From the NCBI RefSeq assembly GCF_947490095.1, contig NZ_CANLFS010000005.1, forward strand, positions 62,001 through 126,000: a stretch of 64,000 nucleotides of DNA. The letters are read 5' to 3'. Source of the stretch: an uncultured Halomonas sp. (GTDB lineage Bacteria; Pseudomonadota; Gammaproteobacteria; Pseudomonadales; Halomonadaceae). Of this stretch, positions 34,838 through 44,080 are shown in pieces (the stretch's first letter is position 1; each line of letters begins with the position of its first letter). The notes beneath the pieces are model-generated. The model was not told the origin of the DNA. It did not search any database and saw nothing but the letters and a program-made list of their open reading frames with translations. Both the position numbers and the translations under genes were made by a program.

Positions 34838-35527
34838 TCACGCCACCGTGGAAACGCCATAGCGGGAGCGATAGTCGCGAATGGCGGCGGCATGGCCGCG
34901 CAGCGAATCGCCGGCATGCTCCTCGAGATAGGTCAAGACCATGTCCAGGGTCACGATGCTGACGACCGGCATGGCATAACGAGCCTCGACCTCCTGAATG
35001 GCACTCAGACCCTTGCCGTCGACCTTGTCGCTGCCGCACTCCTGGCGATCCAGGGCGATCACCACCCCCGCGGCCCGGGCCCCGGCCTCATCGATCAGCG
35101 TCATCACCTCGCGGATGGCGGTACCGGCGGTGATCACGTCATCGATGATCAGGATATCGCCGGCCAGCTCGGCGCCGACGATGTTGCCGCCTTCGCCATG
35201 GGCCTTGGCTTCCTTGCGATTGAAGGCGTAGGGCAGATCGCGACCATGGTGGTCGGCCAGCGCCACGGCGGTGGTGGCGGCCAGGGGGATGCCCTTGTAG
35301 GCGGGGCCGAAGAGCACGTCGAAGGCCGGCGCCTGGTCGGCGATGGCGCGGGCATAGAAGCGCCCCAGCCGGGCCAGGGCGGCGCCGGTGCGAAATAGCC
35401 CGGCGTTGAAGAAATAGGGGCTGACGCGGCCGGACTTGAGGGTGAACTCGCCGAAGCGCAGCACGCCCTGGTCGATGGCAAACTCGATGAACTCACGCTG
35501 GTAGGGCTGCATGTGCTGATTTGCCAC
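34838..35527 (-). CDS. pyrE: Orotate phosphoribosyltransferase
   Basis: The 229-residue enzyme makes OMP from orotate and PRPP in pyrimidine synthesis. It has [21 protein letters not shown] near the N-terminus, the AYKGIPLAA segment, and the PRPP motif [19 protein letters not shown] 35527 is preferred since AGGAGG lies five bases upstream; ATG 35512 (MQPYQREF) is the alternative, used in many homologues, but has only a distant ribosome site. It is divergent from crc, the same neighbourhood as in Pseudomonas. Confidence 0.93.
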   Translation of the reverse strand: MANQHMQPYQREFIEFAIDQGVLRFGEFTLKSGRVSPYFFNAGLFRTGAALARLGRFYARAIADQAPAFDVLFGPAYKGIPLAATTAVALADHHGRDLPYAFNRKEAKAHGEGGNIVGAELAGDILIIDDVITAGTAIREVMTLIDEAGARAAGVVIALDRQECGSDKVDGKGLSAIQEVEARYAMPVVSIVTLDMVLTYLEEHAGDSLRGHAAAIRDYRSRYGVSTVA

Positions 35528-35618
35528 GGGGCCTCCTATCACATTTATTGGCCTTAGCCATTTACCCATACGTCGAAACGTCGGGTATCATACACGCGCG
35601 ACGGAAAAGGGACCATGT

Positions 35619-36386
35619 ATGAAAATAGCAACCATCAACGTCAACGGCATCCGTGAGGCCGTGGGACGCGGTTTTCTCGACTGGCTGGCCAACCAGGACG
35701 CCGATGTCGTCTGTGTCCAGAACCTCAAGGCCAAGAGCTTCGAGCTGGACGACAGCATCCTCTACCCGGAAGGCTACGAGGGCTACTTCCTCGATGCCGA
35801 ACAGGATGGCTTCTCCGGTGTGGGGCTCTACTGCCGCAAGATTCCCAAGGCCATCATGTACGGGCTGGGCTTTCCCCAGTGCGACCATGAGGCACGCTTT
35901 TTGCAGGCCGACTATGACCGCTTCAGCATCGTCAGCTTCCTGATGCCCGACGGCAGCGACCCCGCCGCCAAGCAGACCTTTATGGCCCAGTATCAGGAAT
36001 ACCTGAGCAAGATGGCCCGCAAGCGCCGCGAGTACATCATCTGCGGCACCTGGCATGTTGCTCACAAGACCATCGATCTGGAGAACTGGGCCGACAACCA
36101 GGGGACGCCGGGCTTCACTCCCGAAGAGCGGGCCTGGATGGACCAGGTATTCGGCCCCACCGGCTTTATCGATACCTTCCGCGAGGTCAACCGCGACGCC
36201 GGCGAATATACCTGGTGGCCCAAGCTCGACCAGGAAGTCCCGCGCTCTCGCCAGGAAGGCTGGCGCATCGACTATCAGGTGGTGGGGCCCGACTTCCGCC
36301 GCCACGTGGTGGACGCCTGGATCGACTACGATGCCACCTTCTCGGAGTACGCGCCGCTGATCATCGAGTACGACCTGCCGCTCTAA
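35619..36386 (+). CDS. crc: Catabolite repression control protein Crc (inactive ExoIII fold)
   Basis: The 255-residue protein has the exonuclease III/AP-endonuclease fold, but the catalytic residues are gone: Asn35 in VCVQNLK replaces the metal-binding Glu, Thr144 and His146 in ICGTWHVAHK replace Asp and Asn, and Glu243-Tyr244 replace the final Asp-His. This agrees with Pseudomonas Crc, which is not a nuclease and instead helps Hfq repress translation of catabolic mRNAs. It also neighbours pyrE as in Pseudomonas. ATG at 35619 follows AAGGGACC. Annotation as exodeoxyribonuclease III would be wrong. Confidence 0.88.
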   Translation: MKIATINVNGIREAVGRGFLDWLANQDADVVCVQNLKAKSFELDDSILYPEGYEGYFLDAEQDGFSGVGLYCRKIPKAIMYGLGFPQCDHEARFLQADYDRFSIVSFLMPDGSDPAAKQTFMAQYQEYLSKMARKRREYIICGTWHVAHKTIDLENWADNQGTPGFTPEERAWMDQVFGPTGFIDTFREVNRDAGEYTWWPKLDQEVPRSRQEGWRIDYQVVGPDFRRHVVDAWIDYDATFSEYAPLIIEYDLPL

Positions 36387-36420
36387 GCTCCTCTCCGTCG
36401 CCGTTTCGATCCATCGAAAC

Positions 36421-36454
36421 GCACAGTGCCGGCCATCATTGGCCGGCACTGTGC
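36421..36454. terminator. Bidirectional hairpin between crc and rph
   Basis: GCACAGTGCCGGCC (36421-36434) pairs perfectly with 36441-36454 around ATCATT, giving a 14-bp stem. A smaller hairpin, CGTTTCGAT/ATCGAAACG, precedes it at 36402-36421. The genes on either side converge. Confidence 0.7.
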
Positions 36455-36472
36455 ATTAGCGGGGAGCCGACG

Positions 36473-37213
36473 CTAGCCGCGCGGGATGCCCAGCGATTCG
36501 CGCTGATGGTCGAACAACTGCACGCCGGCGTTCTCGGCCAGCTCGAGCATGGCATTGAGCTCGGCGCGGCTGAAGGCACCCTTCTCGGCGGTGCCCTGCA
36601 CCTCGATCAGGCTGCCTCCCTCGGTCATCACCACGTTCATGTCGGTGTCGGCGCCACTATCCTCGGGGTAGTCCAGATCCACCACCGGCACTCCCCTGAA
36701 GATGCCCACCGAGATCGAGCTGACCAGCTGCTTGAAGGGGTCCTCCTTGATCAGCTTGCTGCGCTGCAGGTAGCGAATGGCATCCATCAGCGCCACACAG
36801 CCGCCGGTGATGGACGCGGTGCGCGTGCCGCCATCGGCCTGGATCACATCGCAATCCACGGTAATGGTGAATTCGCCCAGCTTCTTGAGATTGACCGCCG
36901 CCCGCAGCGAGCGGCCGATCAGGCGCTGAATCTCCAGGGTGCGACCGCCCTGCTTGCCACGCGCGGCCTCACGTCCTCCGCGGGTATGAGTGGCCCGGGG
37001 CAGCATGCCGTACTCGGCGGTGACCCAACCCTGCTTCTTGCCTCGTAACCAGCGCGGCACCCCGGCCTCCACGCTGGCGTTGCACAACACCTTGGTATCA
37101 CCGAACTCCACCAGCACCGAACCTTCGGCGTGGCGAGTGTAATCACGGGTCAGGCGGATCTCGCGGGGGGCTTCGGGCGCACGCCCGCTGGGGCGTCGAA
37201 AGTCGTTGGCCAT
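36473..37213 (-). CDS. rph: Ribonuclease PH
   Basis: The 246-residue phosphorolytic exonuclease trims tRNA 3' ends. It shows the RNase PH blocks [46 protein letters not shown] [38 protein letters not shown], and [19 protein letters not shown] (written here in pieces). Length is near that of E. coli (238). The family is also linked to yicC in many genomes, as here, where yicC is divergent. Confidence 0.95.
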   Translation of the reverse strand: MANDFRRPSGRAPEAPREIRLTRDYTRHAEGSVLVEFGDTKVLCNASVEAGVPRWLRGKKQGWVTAEYGMLPRATHTRGGREAARGKQGGRTLEIQRLIGRSLRAAVNLKKLGEFTITVDCDVIQADGGTRTASITGGCVALMDAIRYLQRSKLIKEDPFKQLVSSISVGIFRGVPVVDLDYPEDSGADTDMNVVMTEGGSLIEVQGTAEKGAFSRAELNAMLELAENAGVQLFDHQRESLGIPRG

Positions 37214-37378
37214 GGTGCCTCGTCGTTGACAGGGAAATTGACAGGGAATAAGAAATGCCGGGGTTTCGGCTGGCCGACATTCTACACGCTTGGCCCGGAG
37301 CTGACGGCGAATCGGTTACACTCCCGCCTGTTCATTCCACGCGCCACCCCTTACACCAGCCATCCCGGGAGCCCTGCC

Positions 37379-38242
37379 ATGGTTCACAGCATGACCGCCT
37401 TCGCCCGCCAGGAACACGCCGCCGCCTGGGGCAGCCTGCAGCTTGAATTGCGCTCGGTGAACCAGCGTTACCTGGAGCCCCACTTTCGCCTGCCGGAGAG
37501 CCTGCGCGACCTGGAACCGGCCTTCCGCGAGACGCTGCGCACCCGCCTGGCGCGGGGCAAGGTAGAGGTCAGCCTGCGCTTCGAGGCCTCCGGCGACAGC
37601 GCCGGACTCGCCGTCAATCGGGCACGGCTCACCGAGCTCGCCCGGGCCCTCGGTGAGGTGCGCCAGGCGGTGGAGGAGGCGACCCCACCCGACGCCCTGG
37701 CCCTGCTCGACTACCCCGGCGTACTGGAGAATCGCGGCCCCGACACCGCAACGGTCAAGGCCGCTGCCATGGCCCTGTTCGAACGCGCCCTCGACGACCT
37801 TATCGCCGGCCGCGCCCGGGAGGGCGACAAGCTCGCCGAGCTGATCGGTGATCGACTCGCCGGCATCGAGGCCCAGGTGGCCGAGGTACGCACCCTGATG
37901 CCACAGATCCTCGAGCGTCAGCGCGCCCAGCTGCTCGAACGGCTGGAAGAAGTCGCCTCCGGCCTCGACCCTCAGCGCCTGGAGGCGGAGCTCACCCTGC
38001 TGGCCAACAAGGCCGACGTCGACGAAGAGCTCGACCGTCTGGCTACTCATGTCGCCGAGGTAAGGCGCCAGCTCGATCAGAAGGGCCCGGTGGGCCGGCG
38101 CCTCGACTTCCTGATGCAGGAGCTCAACCGCGAGGCCAACACCCTGTCGTCGAAGTCGGTGGTGGCCGAGAGCACCCGCTGCGCCGTCGAGCTCAAGGTA
38201 CTGATCGAGCAGATGCGCGAGCAGATCCAGAATATCGAGTGA
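37379..38242 (+). CDS. yicC: YicC/YloC family endoribonuclease
   Basis: The 287-residue protein begins HSMTAFARQE and continues with WELRSVNQRYLE-like LELRSVNQRYLEPHFRLPE, both typical of YicC. The C-terminal DUF1732 region holds KGPVGRRLDFLMQELNREAN and TLSSKSVVAESTRCAVELK. Members of this family act as RNA nucleases; E. coli YicC affects sRNA RyhB stability, which is of note because a candidate iron sRNA lies 26 kb away. ATG 37379 follows GGGAG. gmk is found nearby, as in most proteobacteria, though an MFS gene intervenes. Confidence 0.92.
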   Translation: MVHSMTAFARQEHAAAWGSLQLELRSVNQRYLEPHFRLPESLRDLEPAFRETLRTRLARGKVEVSLRFEASGDSAGLAVNRARLTELARALGEVRQAVEEATPPDALALLDYPGVLENRGPDTATVKAAAMALFERALDDLIAGRAREGDKLAELIGDRLAGIEAQVAEVRTLMPQILERQRAQLLERLEEVASGLDPQRLEAELTLLANKADVDEELDRLATHVAEVRRQLDQKGPVGRRLDFLMQELNREANTLSSKSVVAESTRCAVELKVLIEQMREQIQNIE

Positions 38243-38368
38243 TGTCTACGGGCCTCCACCAACATCCATGCTTCATTTCCAAAAATTACCCGGCATGACT
38301 GTAAGGAATCCTATCCCTTCGACGTCTCAAGTGTGCAGCACCATGAAGGTCACTCGGAGGGTACAGCC

Positions 38369-38569
38369 ATGAAACGTCATATTCCTATTCTAGGAGCCTT
38401 GTTCTTCGCTTCTCTGTTGTTAGCGACGCCCGCACTCGCCATGGATAGCATCATGATAGAGCGGAAGGGCCAGGACATCAGCGCCCCGCTGAGCACCGCC
38501 CCTGCCGACTCCTCCGCTATGGAAGCGCATGTGGATGTCCTGCAGTTTGCGAGGGATGCCACCAAGTAG
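38369..38569 (+). CDS. Small secreted peptide of unknown function
   Basis: The 66-residue preprotein has a clear signal peptide (HIPILGALFFASLLLATPAL-A) and a mature peptide of about 42 residues (starting MDSIMIERKGQDIS, without Cys). ATG at 38369 is placed eight bases after CGGAGG, a strong signal that supports a real gene. It lies alone between yicC and an MFS gene; a preceding stretch (38243-38368) likely contains its promoter. No family is recognised. Confidence 0.65.
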   Translation: MKRHIPILGALFFASLLLATPALAMDSIMIERKGQDISAPLSTAPADSSAMEAHVDVLQFARDATK

Positions 38570-38731
38570 CACGTCAGCATTCCGACACGGGAGTGGTCGT
38601 CCTGTCAGGAGGCCTGTTTTCATGCCAGAGAGCATCGAATGGCATCGCCATGGATGGCCTCCATCGCCTCAAGTGTTAAGGCCCAGAATATCGAATAGAC
38701 GAAGGCACTTCGCCTCCTAACCACTCTGCTC

Positions 38732-38799
38732 TATACTGGCGTCACTTCTGACTTTCGTTTCCCCTCGCGACCCTGGCCATCCGCCGGGGTCGCCTTTTT
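38732..38799 (+). promoter_or_regulatory. Promoter and terminator-like hairpin in the leader of the MFS gene
   Basis: TATACT (38732-38737) is a good -10 with a poor -35. The predicted leader then meets GCGACCC (38767-38773) pairing with GGGTCGC (38787-38793), followed by CTTTTTG at 38794-38800. This ends only 14 bases before the MFS start. The rest of the gap 38570-38731 shows only a small CGAAG/CTTCG hairpin. Either the hairpin ends an upstream transcript or it attenuates the MFS gene. Confidence 0.5.
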
Positions 38800-38813
38800 G
38801 CGCGGAGAACCCC

Positions 38814-40013
38814 ATGCCCACCCCCTCACCCGCCGCGGCCCGCCATCCGCGCCTGGCAGAATTCGCCCTGGCCCTCGGGGGCTTTGGCATCGGCACCAGT
38901 GAATTCGTGATCATGGGCCTGATGGAGCAGGTAGCCACCAACCTCGAGGTGGCCACCGCCGACGTGGGCTATGCCATCTCCGCCTACGCCCTGGGGGTGG
39001 TGGTAGGCGCCCCCCTGATCTCGGCACTGGCGGCACGCGTGCCGCGCCGGGCCCTGCTGATCAGCCTGATGCTGGTGTTCGCCTTGGGCAACGTGGCCAG
39101 CTCTCTGACCACCGACTTCGGGTCCTTCGTCGCCCTGCGCTTCATCGCCGGCCTGCCCCACGGTGCCTTCTTCGGCGTCGCCGCCCTGGTGGCGGCGGCG
39201 GCGGTACCCGTGGATCAACGCGCCCGCGCGGTCGGCCGGGTCATGCTGGGACTGAGCGTCGCCATCGTGGTGGGCGCCCCCCTGGCCACCTGGGCCGGCC
39301 AGCTGCTGGGCTGGCGCTTCGCATTCTTCGCCGTGGGCGGCGTGGCCATCGCCACCATGCTCATGATTCGCCTGTTCGTGCCCTTCCAGCTTGGCGATCG
39401 TGCCGCGAGCCCACGCCGTGAACTCGGCGCCCTGGCCAGCCAGCGGGTGCTGGCCACCCTGGGCATCGCCGCCATCGGCTTCGGCGGCATGTTCGCGGTA
39501 TTCAGCTACGCGGTGCCCACCCTGCGTGCCCAGGCGGACATGCCCGAGATCCTGGGCCCCTGGGTATTGGCCATCTTCGGCCTCGGCGGCATCGTCGGCA
39601 ACCTGGTCGGTGCCAGGCTCGCCGACCGCCATCCGGTGGGGGCGATCCCCTGCATTCTGGTGTGGAGTCTGCTGGTACAGCTGGGCTTCTACGCGGCCGC
39701 CAACCACCTGCTGACGGGCCTGCTCTTCATCGCCCTGGTGGGCACCAGCATCGCCCTGGGGCCGGCACTACAGACGCGCCTGATGGATGTCGCCGGCAAT
39801 GCCCAGACCATGGCCGCCTCGATGAATCATGCCGCCTTCAACTGCGCCAATGCCCTCGGCGCCTGGCTGGGCGGCGTTACCGTCAAGAACGGCGCCGTCT
39901 GGTCGTCCACCGGGCTGGTGGGCGCCGGCCTGGCTTTGGGCGGCCTGGCGATCTTCATCCTGGGACGCTACCTCGAGCGGCGACGCGCCGTCTCGCCTGC
40001 CTCCCTGGGGTAG
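38814..40013 (+). CDS. MFS transporter, AraJ/YdhP-type drug:H+ antiporter family
   Basis: The 399-residue protein has 12 hydrophobic helices. GFGIGTSEFVIMGLMEQVA in the first helix and RFIAGLPHGAFFGVAALVAA in the fourth are signatures of DHA1 members such as AraJ, YdhP and PbuE. The antiporter motif region YALGVVVGAPLISALAARVPRR is also intact. Known relatives export sugars, purines or drugs; the ligand here is unknown. ATG follows GCGGAGAA. It lies upstream of gmk, separated by about 95 bp. Confidence 0.85.
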   Translation: MPTPSPAAARHPRLAEFALALGGFGIGTSEFVIMGLMEQVATNLEVATADVGYAISAYALGVVVGAPLISALAARVPRRALLISLMLVFALGNVASSLTTDFGSFVALRFIAGLPHGAFFGVAALVAAAAVPVDQRARAVGRVMLGLSVAIVVGAPLATWAGQLLGWRFAFFAVGGVAIATMLMIRLFVPFQLGDRAASPRRELGALASQRVLATLGIAAIGFGGMFAVFSYAVPTLRAQADMPEILGPWVLAIFGLGGIVGNLVGARLADRHPVGAIPCILVWSLLVQLGFYAAANHLLTGLLFIALVGTSIALGPALQTRLMDVAGNAQTMAASMNHAAFNCANALGAWLGGVTVKNGAVWSSTGLVGAGLALGGLAIFILGRYLERRRAVSPASLG

Positions 40014-40109
40014 CCGGATGCAGGCACCACGCGGGTGTGCGATACTCCGCCACCTTCCACTATCGGCCTCATCCCGGTCTGCAGACCGCCAGCCAATCCG
40101 GAGATGCGC

Positions 40110-40724
40110 ATGTCGCAAGGTACGTTGTTCGTTGTTTCCGCCCCTTCCGGCGCCGGCAAGACCAGCCTGGTGCGCGAGCTTGTCGAGAGTCTCGACGGCA
40201 TCCAGGTGTCGACCTCTCACACGACACGTATCCGCCGCGAAGGCGAGATAGACGGCGTCAACTACCACTTCGTCGACGTGCCGGCCTTCGAGGCGATGAT
40301 CGAGCGCGGCGAGTTCTTCGAATATGCCCGAGTGTTCGACAACTATTACGGCACCTCGCGCCCGGCCGTACAGGCCGCACTGGCCGCCGGTCAGGACGTG
40401 ATCCTGGAGATCGACTGGCAGGGTGCCCGCCAGGTACGCGAACAGCTTCCCGAGGCGGTATCGGTGTTTATCCTGCCGCCCTCCCGGGAGGAGCTCGAAC
40501 GCCGGCTCTCCGGGCGAGGCACCGACGAACATGCGGTGATCGAGCGGCGCATGCGCGATGCGGTGAGCGAGATGTCTCACCACGACGAGTATGATTATCT
40601 GCTGATCAACGACGACTTCACCACCGCCCTGGCCGAGCTGCGCGCCCTGGTGGTGTCTCGTCGCCTGGCCCGCCAGCGTGCCGGCGCCACCCACGCCGCC
40701 CTGCTCCAGGCGCTTCTCGCCTGA
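40110..40724 (+). CDS. gmk: Guanylate kinase
   Basis: The 204-residue enzyme converts GMP to GDP with ATP. It has the P-loop SAPSGAGKTS (residues about 9-18), the GMP-binding STSHTTRIRREGEIDGVNYHF, and EYARVFDNYYGT with LEIDWQGARQVR. ATG 40110 (MSQGTLF) lies six bases after CGGAG; ATG 40104 is too close to it. Length matches E. coli Gmk (207). It heads the gmk-rpoZ-spoT group seen in enterics. Confidence 0.95.
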   Translation: MSQGTLFVVSAPSGAGKTSLVRELVESLDGIQVSTSHTTRIRREGEIDGVNYHFVDVPAFEAMIERGEFFEYARVFDNYYGTSRPAVQAALAAGQDVILEIDWQGARQVREQLPEAVSVFILPPSREELERRLSGRGTDEHAVIERRMRDAVSEMSHHDEYDYLLINDDFTTALAELRALVVSRRLARQRAGATHAALLQALLA

Positions 40725-40859
40725 GAGCCAGGCTCGTAGCGCTTGTCAGCGCGGCCAGGCGTCGAGTAACCTATCCTGTCTACCCATAGTGGACACCCGA
40801 CACACGCTTACCGCGTGATGCGATATCGGGGGTCCCGTCAGCACTTCAGGAAGGCATCC

Positions 40860-41117
40860 ATGGCGCGAGTCACAGTCGAAGATTGTCTGGAAAACGTCGA
40901 AAACCGTTTCAAGCTGGTGATGATCTCTACCCACCGCGCCCGCCAACTGGCTCGCGGTTCCCGCGACGCCCTGCTGCCGTGGGATAACGACAAGCCCACC
41001 GTCATGGCCCTGCGCGAGATCGCCGGTGGCCAGATCGACTCCAGCGTGCTCGACGAGCCCATCGAGGCCCTGGTTCGCCCGCCTCAGCCGCAGTACGGCA
41101 GCTTTACCGAGGAGTGA
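40860..41117 (+). CDS. rpoZ: RNA polymerase omega subunit
   Basis: The 85-residue protein begins [21 protein letters not shown] and contains [13 protein letters not shown] and [15 protein letters not shown], matching omega throughout. It helps assembly of RNA polymerase and forms part of a ppGpp-binding site, in keeping with spoT downstream. ATG 40860 follows AGGAAGG. A 7-bp hairpin (41124-41141) lies between it and spoT. Confidence 0.96.
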   Translation: MARVTVEDCLENVENRFKLVMISTHRARQLARGSRDALLPWDNDKPTVMALREIAGGQIDSSVLDEPIEALVRPPQPQYGSFTEE

Positions 41118-41183
41118 TCCCCGACGGCGCTCCGGCGCCGTTCTCCCCTTCCGGACACTCACCCAGGAGTCAGGCCGCGCCGC

Positions 41184-43319
41184 ATGTTCACCATCGATGA
41201 CCTGGCCGACCGTCTCGGCGGCTATCTACCCCAGAGCGAGATCCAGCAGGTCAAGCGCGCCTTCTACTATGCCGAGCAGGCCCACGACGGCCAGCGGCGG
41301 CGTTCCGGCGAAGCCTACGTTACCCATCCCCTGGCGGTCGCCAACATCCTCGCCAACATGCATATGGACCATCAGAGCCTGATGGCCGCCATGCTGCATG
41401 ACGTGATCGAGGATACCGGCGTCGGCAAGGAGGCCCTGGCCCTGCAGTTTGGTGCCCCGGTCGCCGAGCTGGTGGATGGTGTCTCCAAGCTGACCCAGAT
41501 CGCCTTCGAGGACAAGGCGGTCGCCCAGGCGGAGAACTTCCAGAAGATGGTGCTGGCGATGTCCCGGGATATCCGGGTGATCATCGTCAAGCTCGCCGAC
41601 CGCCTGCACAACATGCGCACCCTCGGCGCCCTGCGCCCCGAAAAGAAGCGCCGCATCGCCCGCGAGACCCTGGAGATCTACGCCCGTGTCGCCAGCCGGC
41701 TGGGGATCAACACCATCCGTGTGGAGCTGGAGGACCTCTCCTTCCATGCCCTGCACCCGATGCGCGCCGAGCGTATCAAGCGAGCCGTCTCCAGCGCCCG
41801 TGGCCACCGACGCTCGGCGATCCGCCAGATCCAGAATACCCTCCAGCAGAGCCTCGACGACGGGGGACTGCCCAGCACGGTGGTCGGGCGCCAGAAGCAT
41901 CTGCTGTCGATCTATCGCAAGATGCGCGACCAGCGAAAGGCGTTCAACGAGATCATGGATGTCTTCGGCTTCCGCATCCTGACCGATGACGTCGACAGCT
42001 GCTATCGCATCCTCGGGGTGGTACATAACCTCTACAAGCCGGTGCCCGGGCGCTTCAAGGACTATATCGCCATCCCCAAGGCCAACGGCTACCAGAGCCT
42101 GCATACCACCCTGTTCGGCGCCGGTGGCATGCCCATCGAGGTGCAGATTCGCACCCGCGAGATGGAGGCCATGGCCAACAACGGCATCGCCGCTCACTGG
42201 CTCTACAAGGCGGGTCAGACCGACCATCCCATCGCCGAGGGCAGCCGCGCCCGGGCCCGCTCCTGGATCAAGGGCCTGCTCGAGATGCAGCGCCACGCCG
42301 GCGATTCGCTGGAGTTTATCGAGCACGTCAAGAACGACCTCTTCCCCGATGATATCTATGTGTTCACGCCCAAGGGCGACATCATGGAGCTGCCACAGGG
42401 CGCCACGGTGATCGACTTCGCCTATAGCGTGCACACCGACATCGGCAACAGCACCATCGCCTGTCGCATCGACCGGCACCTGGCACCGCTCTCGACCCGG
42501 CTGGAGAGCGGCCAGACCCTGGAAATCATAACGGCGCCCGGGGCACGCCCCAACCTCACCTGGCTCAACTTCACGATCACCGCCAAGGCGCGCTCGGCGA
42601 TCCGTCATGCCCTGAAGCACCAACAGCACACCGAGGCGGTGCAGCTGGGTCGGCGCCTGCTCAACAAGGCCCTCGGCGAGTTCGAGACCAGCCTGGAGGA
42701 GCTGCCCGAAGGCCTGCTGTCCGGCCTGCTCGGGGAACTGAGCCTGAAGAACGAAGAGGCCCTGCTGGAGTCCATCGGCCTAGGCTCACGGGTTGCCCAC
42801 GTCACTGCCCGGCGCCTGATGGACCTGCAGCATGGCGAGGCGGCGGAACGGCAAGCCAAGGGAAACCGCCAGCTCGGCCCCATCATGATCAGCGGCGGCG
42901 AAGGCATGATTATCAAGTTTGCCCGCTGCTGCCATCCGCTGCCCGGAGATCCCGTGGTGGGCCATCTCTCGGCGGGCAAGGGCATCGTGGTACACCGCGC
43001 CGAGTGCCGTAATCTGGGCGAACTCAAGGCCGACCCCGAGAAACTCTTCCCCCTGGAGTGGGCCGAGTCCATCGACGAGGATTTCCTGGTGGCGCTGCGC
43101 CTCGAGGTGGAGAGTCATCGTGGGCTGGTGGCCGAACTGGCCGGCGTTATTACCGATGCCGAGGCCAATATCGAGCGCATCGGCATCGAGGAACGCGATG
43201 CTCGCCTGGCGACGGTCAATCTGGTGCTCGCGGTACGCGATCGCGTCCATCTGGCGCGTATCATCAAGCGCCTGCGTAACCTCCTTCACGTCGAGCGCAT
43301 TCACCGCCTCGGCAACTGA
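41184..43319 (+). CDS. spoT: Bifunctional (p)ppGpp synthetase/hydrolase SpoT
   Basis: The 711-residue protein has an intact HD hydrolase domain ([15 protein letters not shown], then [10 protein letters not shown]), a synthetase domain ([18 protein letters not shown]), a TGS domain ([20 protein letters not shown]), a zinc-finger-like region (CCHPLPGDP) and a C-terminal ACT domain from about residue 640. The active hydrolase site distinguishes SpoT from RelA. It makes and degrades the stringent-response alarmone. It lies in the conserved gmk-rpoZ-spoT order; trmH is absent between spoT and recG. Confidence 0.96.
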   Translation: MFTIDDLADRLGGYLPQSEIQQVKRAFYYAEQAHDGQRRRSGEAYVTHPLAVANILANMHMDHQSLMAAMLHDVIEDTGVGKEALALQFGAPVAELVDGVSKLTQIAFEDKAVAQAENFQKMVLAMSRDIRVIIVKLADRLHNMRTLGALRPEKKRRIARETLEIYARVASRLGINTIRVELEDLSFHALHPMRAERIKRAVSSARGHRRSAIRQIQNTLQQSLDDGGLPSTVVGRQKHLLSIYRKMRDQRKAFNEIMDVFGFRILTDDVDSCYRILGVVHNLYKPVPGRFKDYIAIPKANGYQSLHTTLFGAGGMPIEVQIRTREMEAMANNGIAAHWLYKAGQTDHPIAEGSRARARSWIKGLLEMQRHAGDSLEFIEHVKNDLFPDDIYVFTPKGDIMELPQGATVIDFAYSVHTDIGNSTIACRIDRHLAPLSTRLESGQTLEIITAPGARPNLTWLNFTITAKARSAIRHALKHQQHTEAVQLGRRLLNKALGEFETSLEELPEGLLSGLLGELSLKNEEALLESIGLGSRVAHVTARRLMDLQHGEAAERQAKGNRQLGPIMISGGEGMIIKFARCCHPLPGDPVVGHLSAGKGIVVHRAECRNLGELKADPEKLFPLEWAESIDEDFLVALRLEVESHRGLVAELAGVITDAEANIERIGIEERDARLATVNLVLAVRDRVHLARIIKRLRNLLHVERIHRLGN

Positions 43320-43329
43320 TGCCTTCCCG

Positions 43330-43366
43330 ACCCGGCCCGACCTCGCCCCCAGGGGGCGAGCGGGTC
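43330..43366 (+). terminator. Hairpin after spoT
   Basis: GACCCG (43330-43335) and CGGGTC (43361-43366) enclose a second stem CTCGCCC/GGGCGAG, giving a long interrupted stem followed by ATTTAT. It lies 10 bp after the spoT stop and just before ridA. Confidence 0.55.
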
Positions 43367-43407
43367 ATTTATCATCGATGAATACCCACCACAAGATGGA
43401 GCACAAC

Positions 43408-43797
43408 ATGAGCAACAAGGCTGTGATCAATACCGAGAAGGCCCCCGCCGCCATCGGCCCTTACTCCCAGGCCATCAAGGCCGGCAACACCGTCTATCTC
43501 TCCGGCCAGATCCCCCTCGACCCGGCCACCATGGAGCTGGTGTCCGATGATTTCGAGGCCCAGGCACGCCAGGTCTTCACCAACCTGCGTGCCGTCTGCG
43601 AGGAAGCCTCGGGCTCCCTGCAGGACATCGTCAAGCTCAACCTCTTCCTGGTCGACCTGGGGCAGTTCGCGGTCGTCAACGCCATGATGGAAGAGTTCTT
43701 CGAGAAGCCCTATCCGGCGCGTGCCGCCATCGGCGTCAAGGCACTGCCCAAGGGTGCACAGTTCGAGGCCGAGGGTGTGATGGTCATCGGCGACTGA
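43408..43797 (+). CDS. ridA: RidA family enamine/imine deaminase
   Basis: The 129-residue protein is a member of the YjgF/YER057c/UK114 family: [35 protein letters not shown] and the C-terminal active-site [20 protein letters not shown] with the key Arg. It releases ammonia from reactive 2-aminoacrylate made by PLP enzymes. It is placed downstream of spoT as in Pseudomonas. ATG 43408 (MSNKAVI) follows TGGAGC. A GC-rich hairpin is present after the stop (43825-43850). Confidence 0.95.
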   Translation: MSNKAVINTEKAPAAIGPYSQAIKAGNTVYLSGQIPLDPATMELVSDDFEAQARQVFTNLRAVCEEASGSLQDIVKLNLFLVDLGQFAVVNAMMEEFFEKPYPARAAIGVKALPKGAQFEAEGVMVIGD

Positions 43798-43860
43798 CGC
43801 GACGGCTCACCTTTATCGAGCGGCGCGGGGCCCGCTACGCGGCCCCGCCTCACTCGGCAT

Positions 43861-43893
43861 GAGGGCCCGAGGGCTTTTTGCCCTCGGGCCCTC
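43861..43893. repeat. 14-bp perfect hairpin with T5 loop after ridA
   Basis: GAGGGCCCGAGGGC (43861-43874) pairs with GCCCTCGGGCCCTC (43880-43893) around TTTTT. It directly precedes the 20-bp tandem array, and overlaps its first unit by three bases. It may end ridA transcription or that of the convergent SDR gene. Confidence 0.7.
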
Positions 43894-44080
43894 TGCGATA
43901 GCCCAGGCGCTCTTCGATAGCCCAGGCCCTCCCCGAACAGTCCAGGCCCTCTCCGGACGGCTTAGGCTTTCTCCGGACGGCTTAGACTTTCTCCGGACAG
44001 TTCAGGCTCTCTACGGAAGGCTTAGGCTCTCTACGGACAGCTTAGGCTCTCTACGGACAGCTTAGGCTTTCTCCGGCAGG
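43891..44080. repeat. 20-bp tandem array running into the end of the SDR gene
   Basis: Nine and a half units of exactly 20 bp, consensus CTCCGGACAGCTTAGGCTYT, run through this segment. Left units are the most diverged, and the copies at 44031 and 44051 are nearly identical. The last unit and a half contain the final codons and TAA stop of the SDR gene on the minus strand (stop at 44062-44064). Since the period is not a multiple of three, upstream units cannot have been coding. No gene is seen in this part. Confidence 0.9.

Noticed and set aside
35619..36386. Active exonuclease III
   Set aside because: Catalytic residues are replaced and gene order matches crc, so nuclease activity is not expected.
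38767..38799. A known riboswitch before the MFS gene
   Set aside because: The leader is only about 80 bases with one simple stem and no recognisable aptamer core (purine, guanidine or TPP).
43891..44080. CRISPR array
   Set aside because: The units are directly adjacent with no unique spacers and no cas genes nearby; it is a plain tandem repeat.
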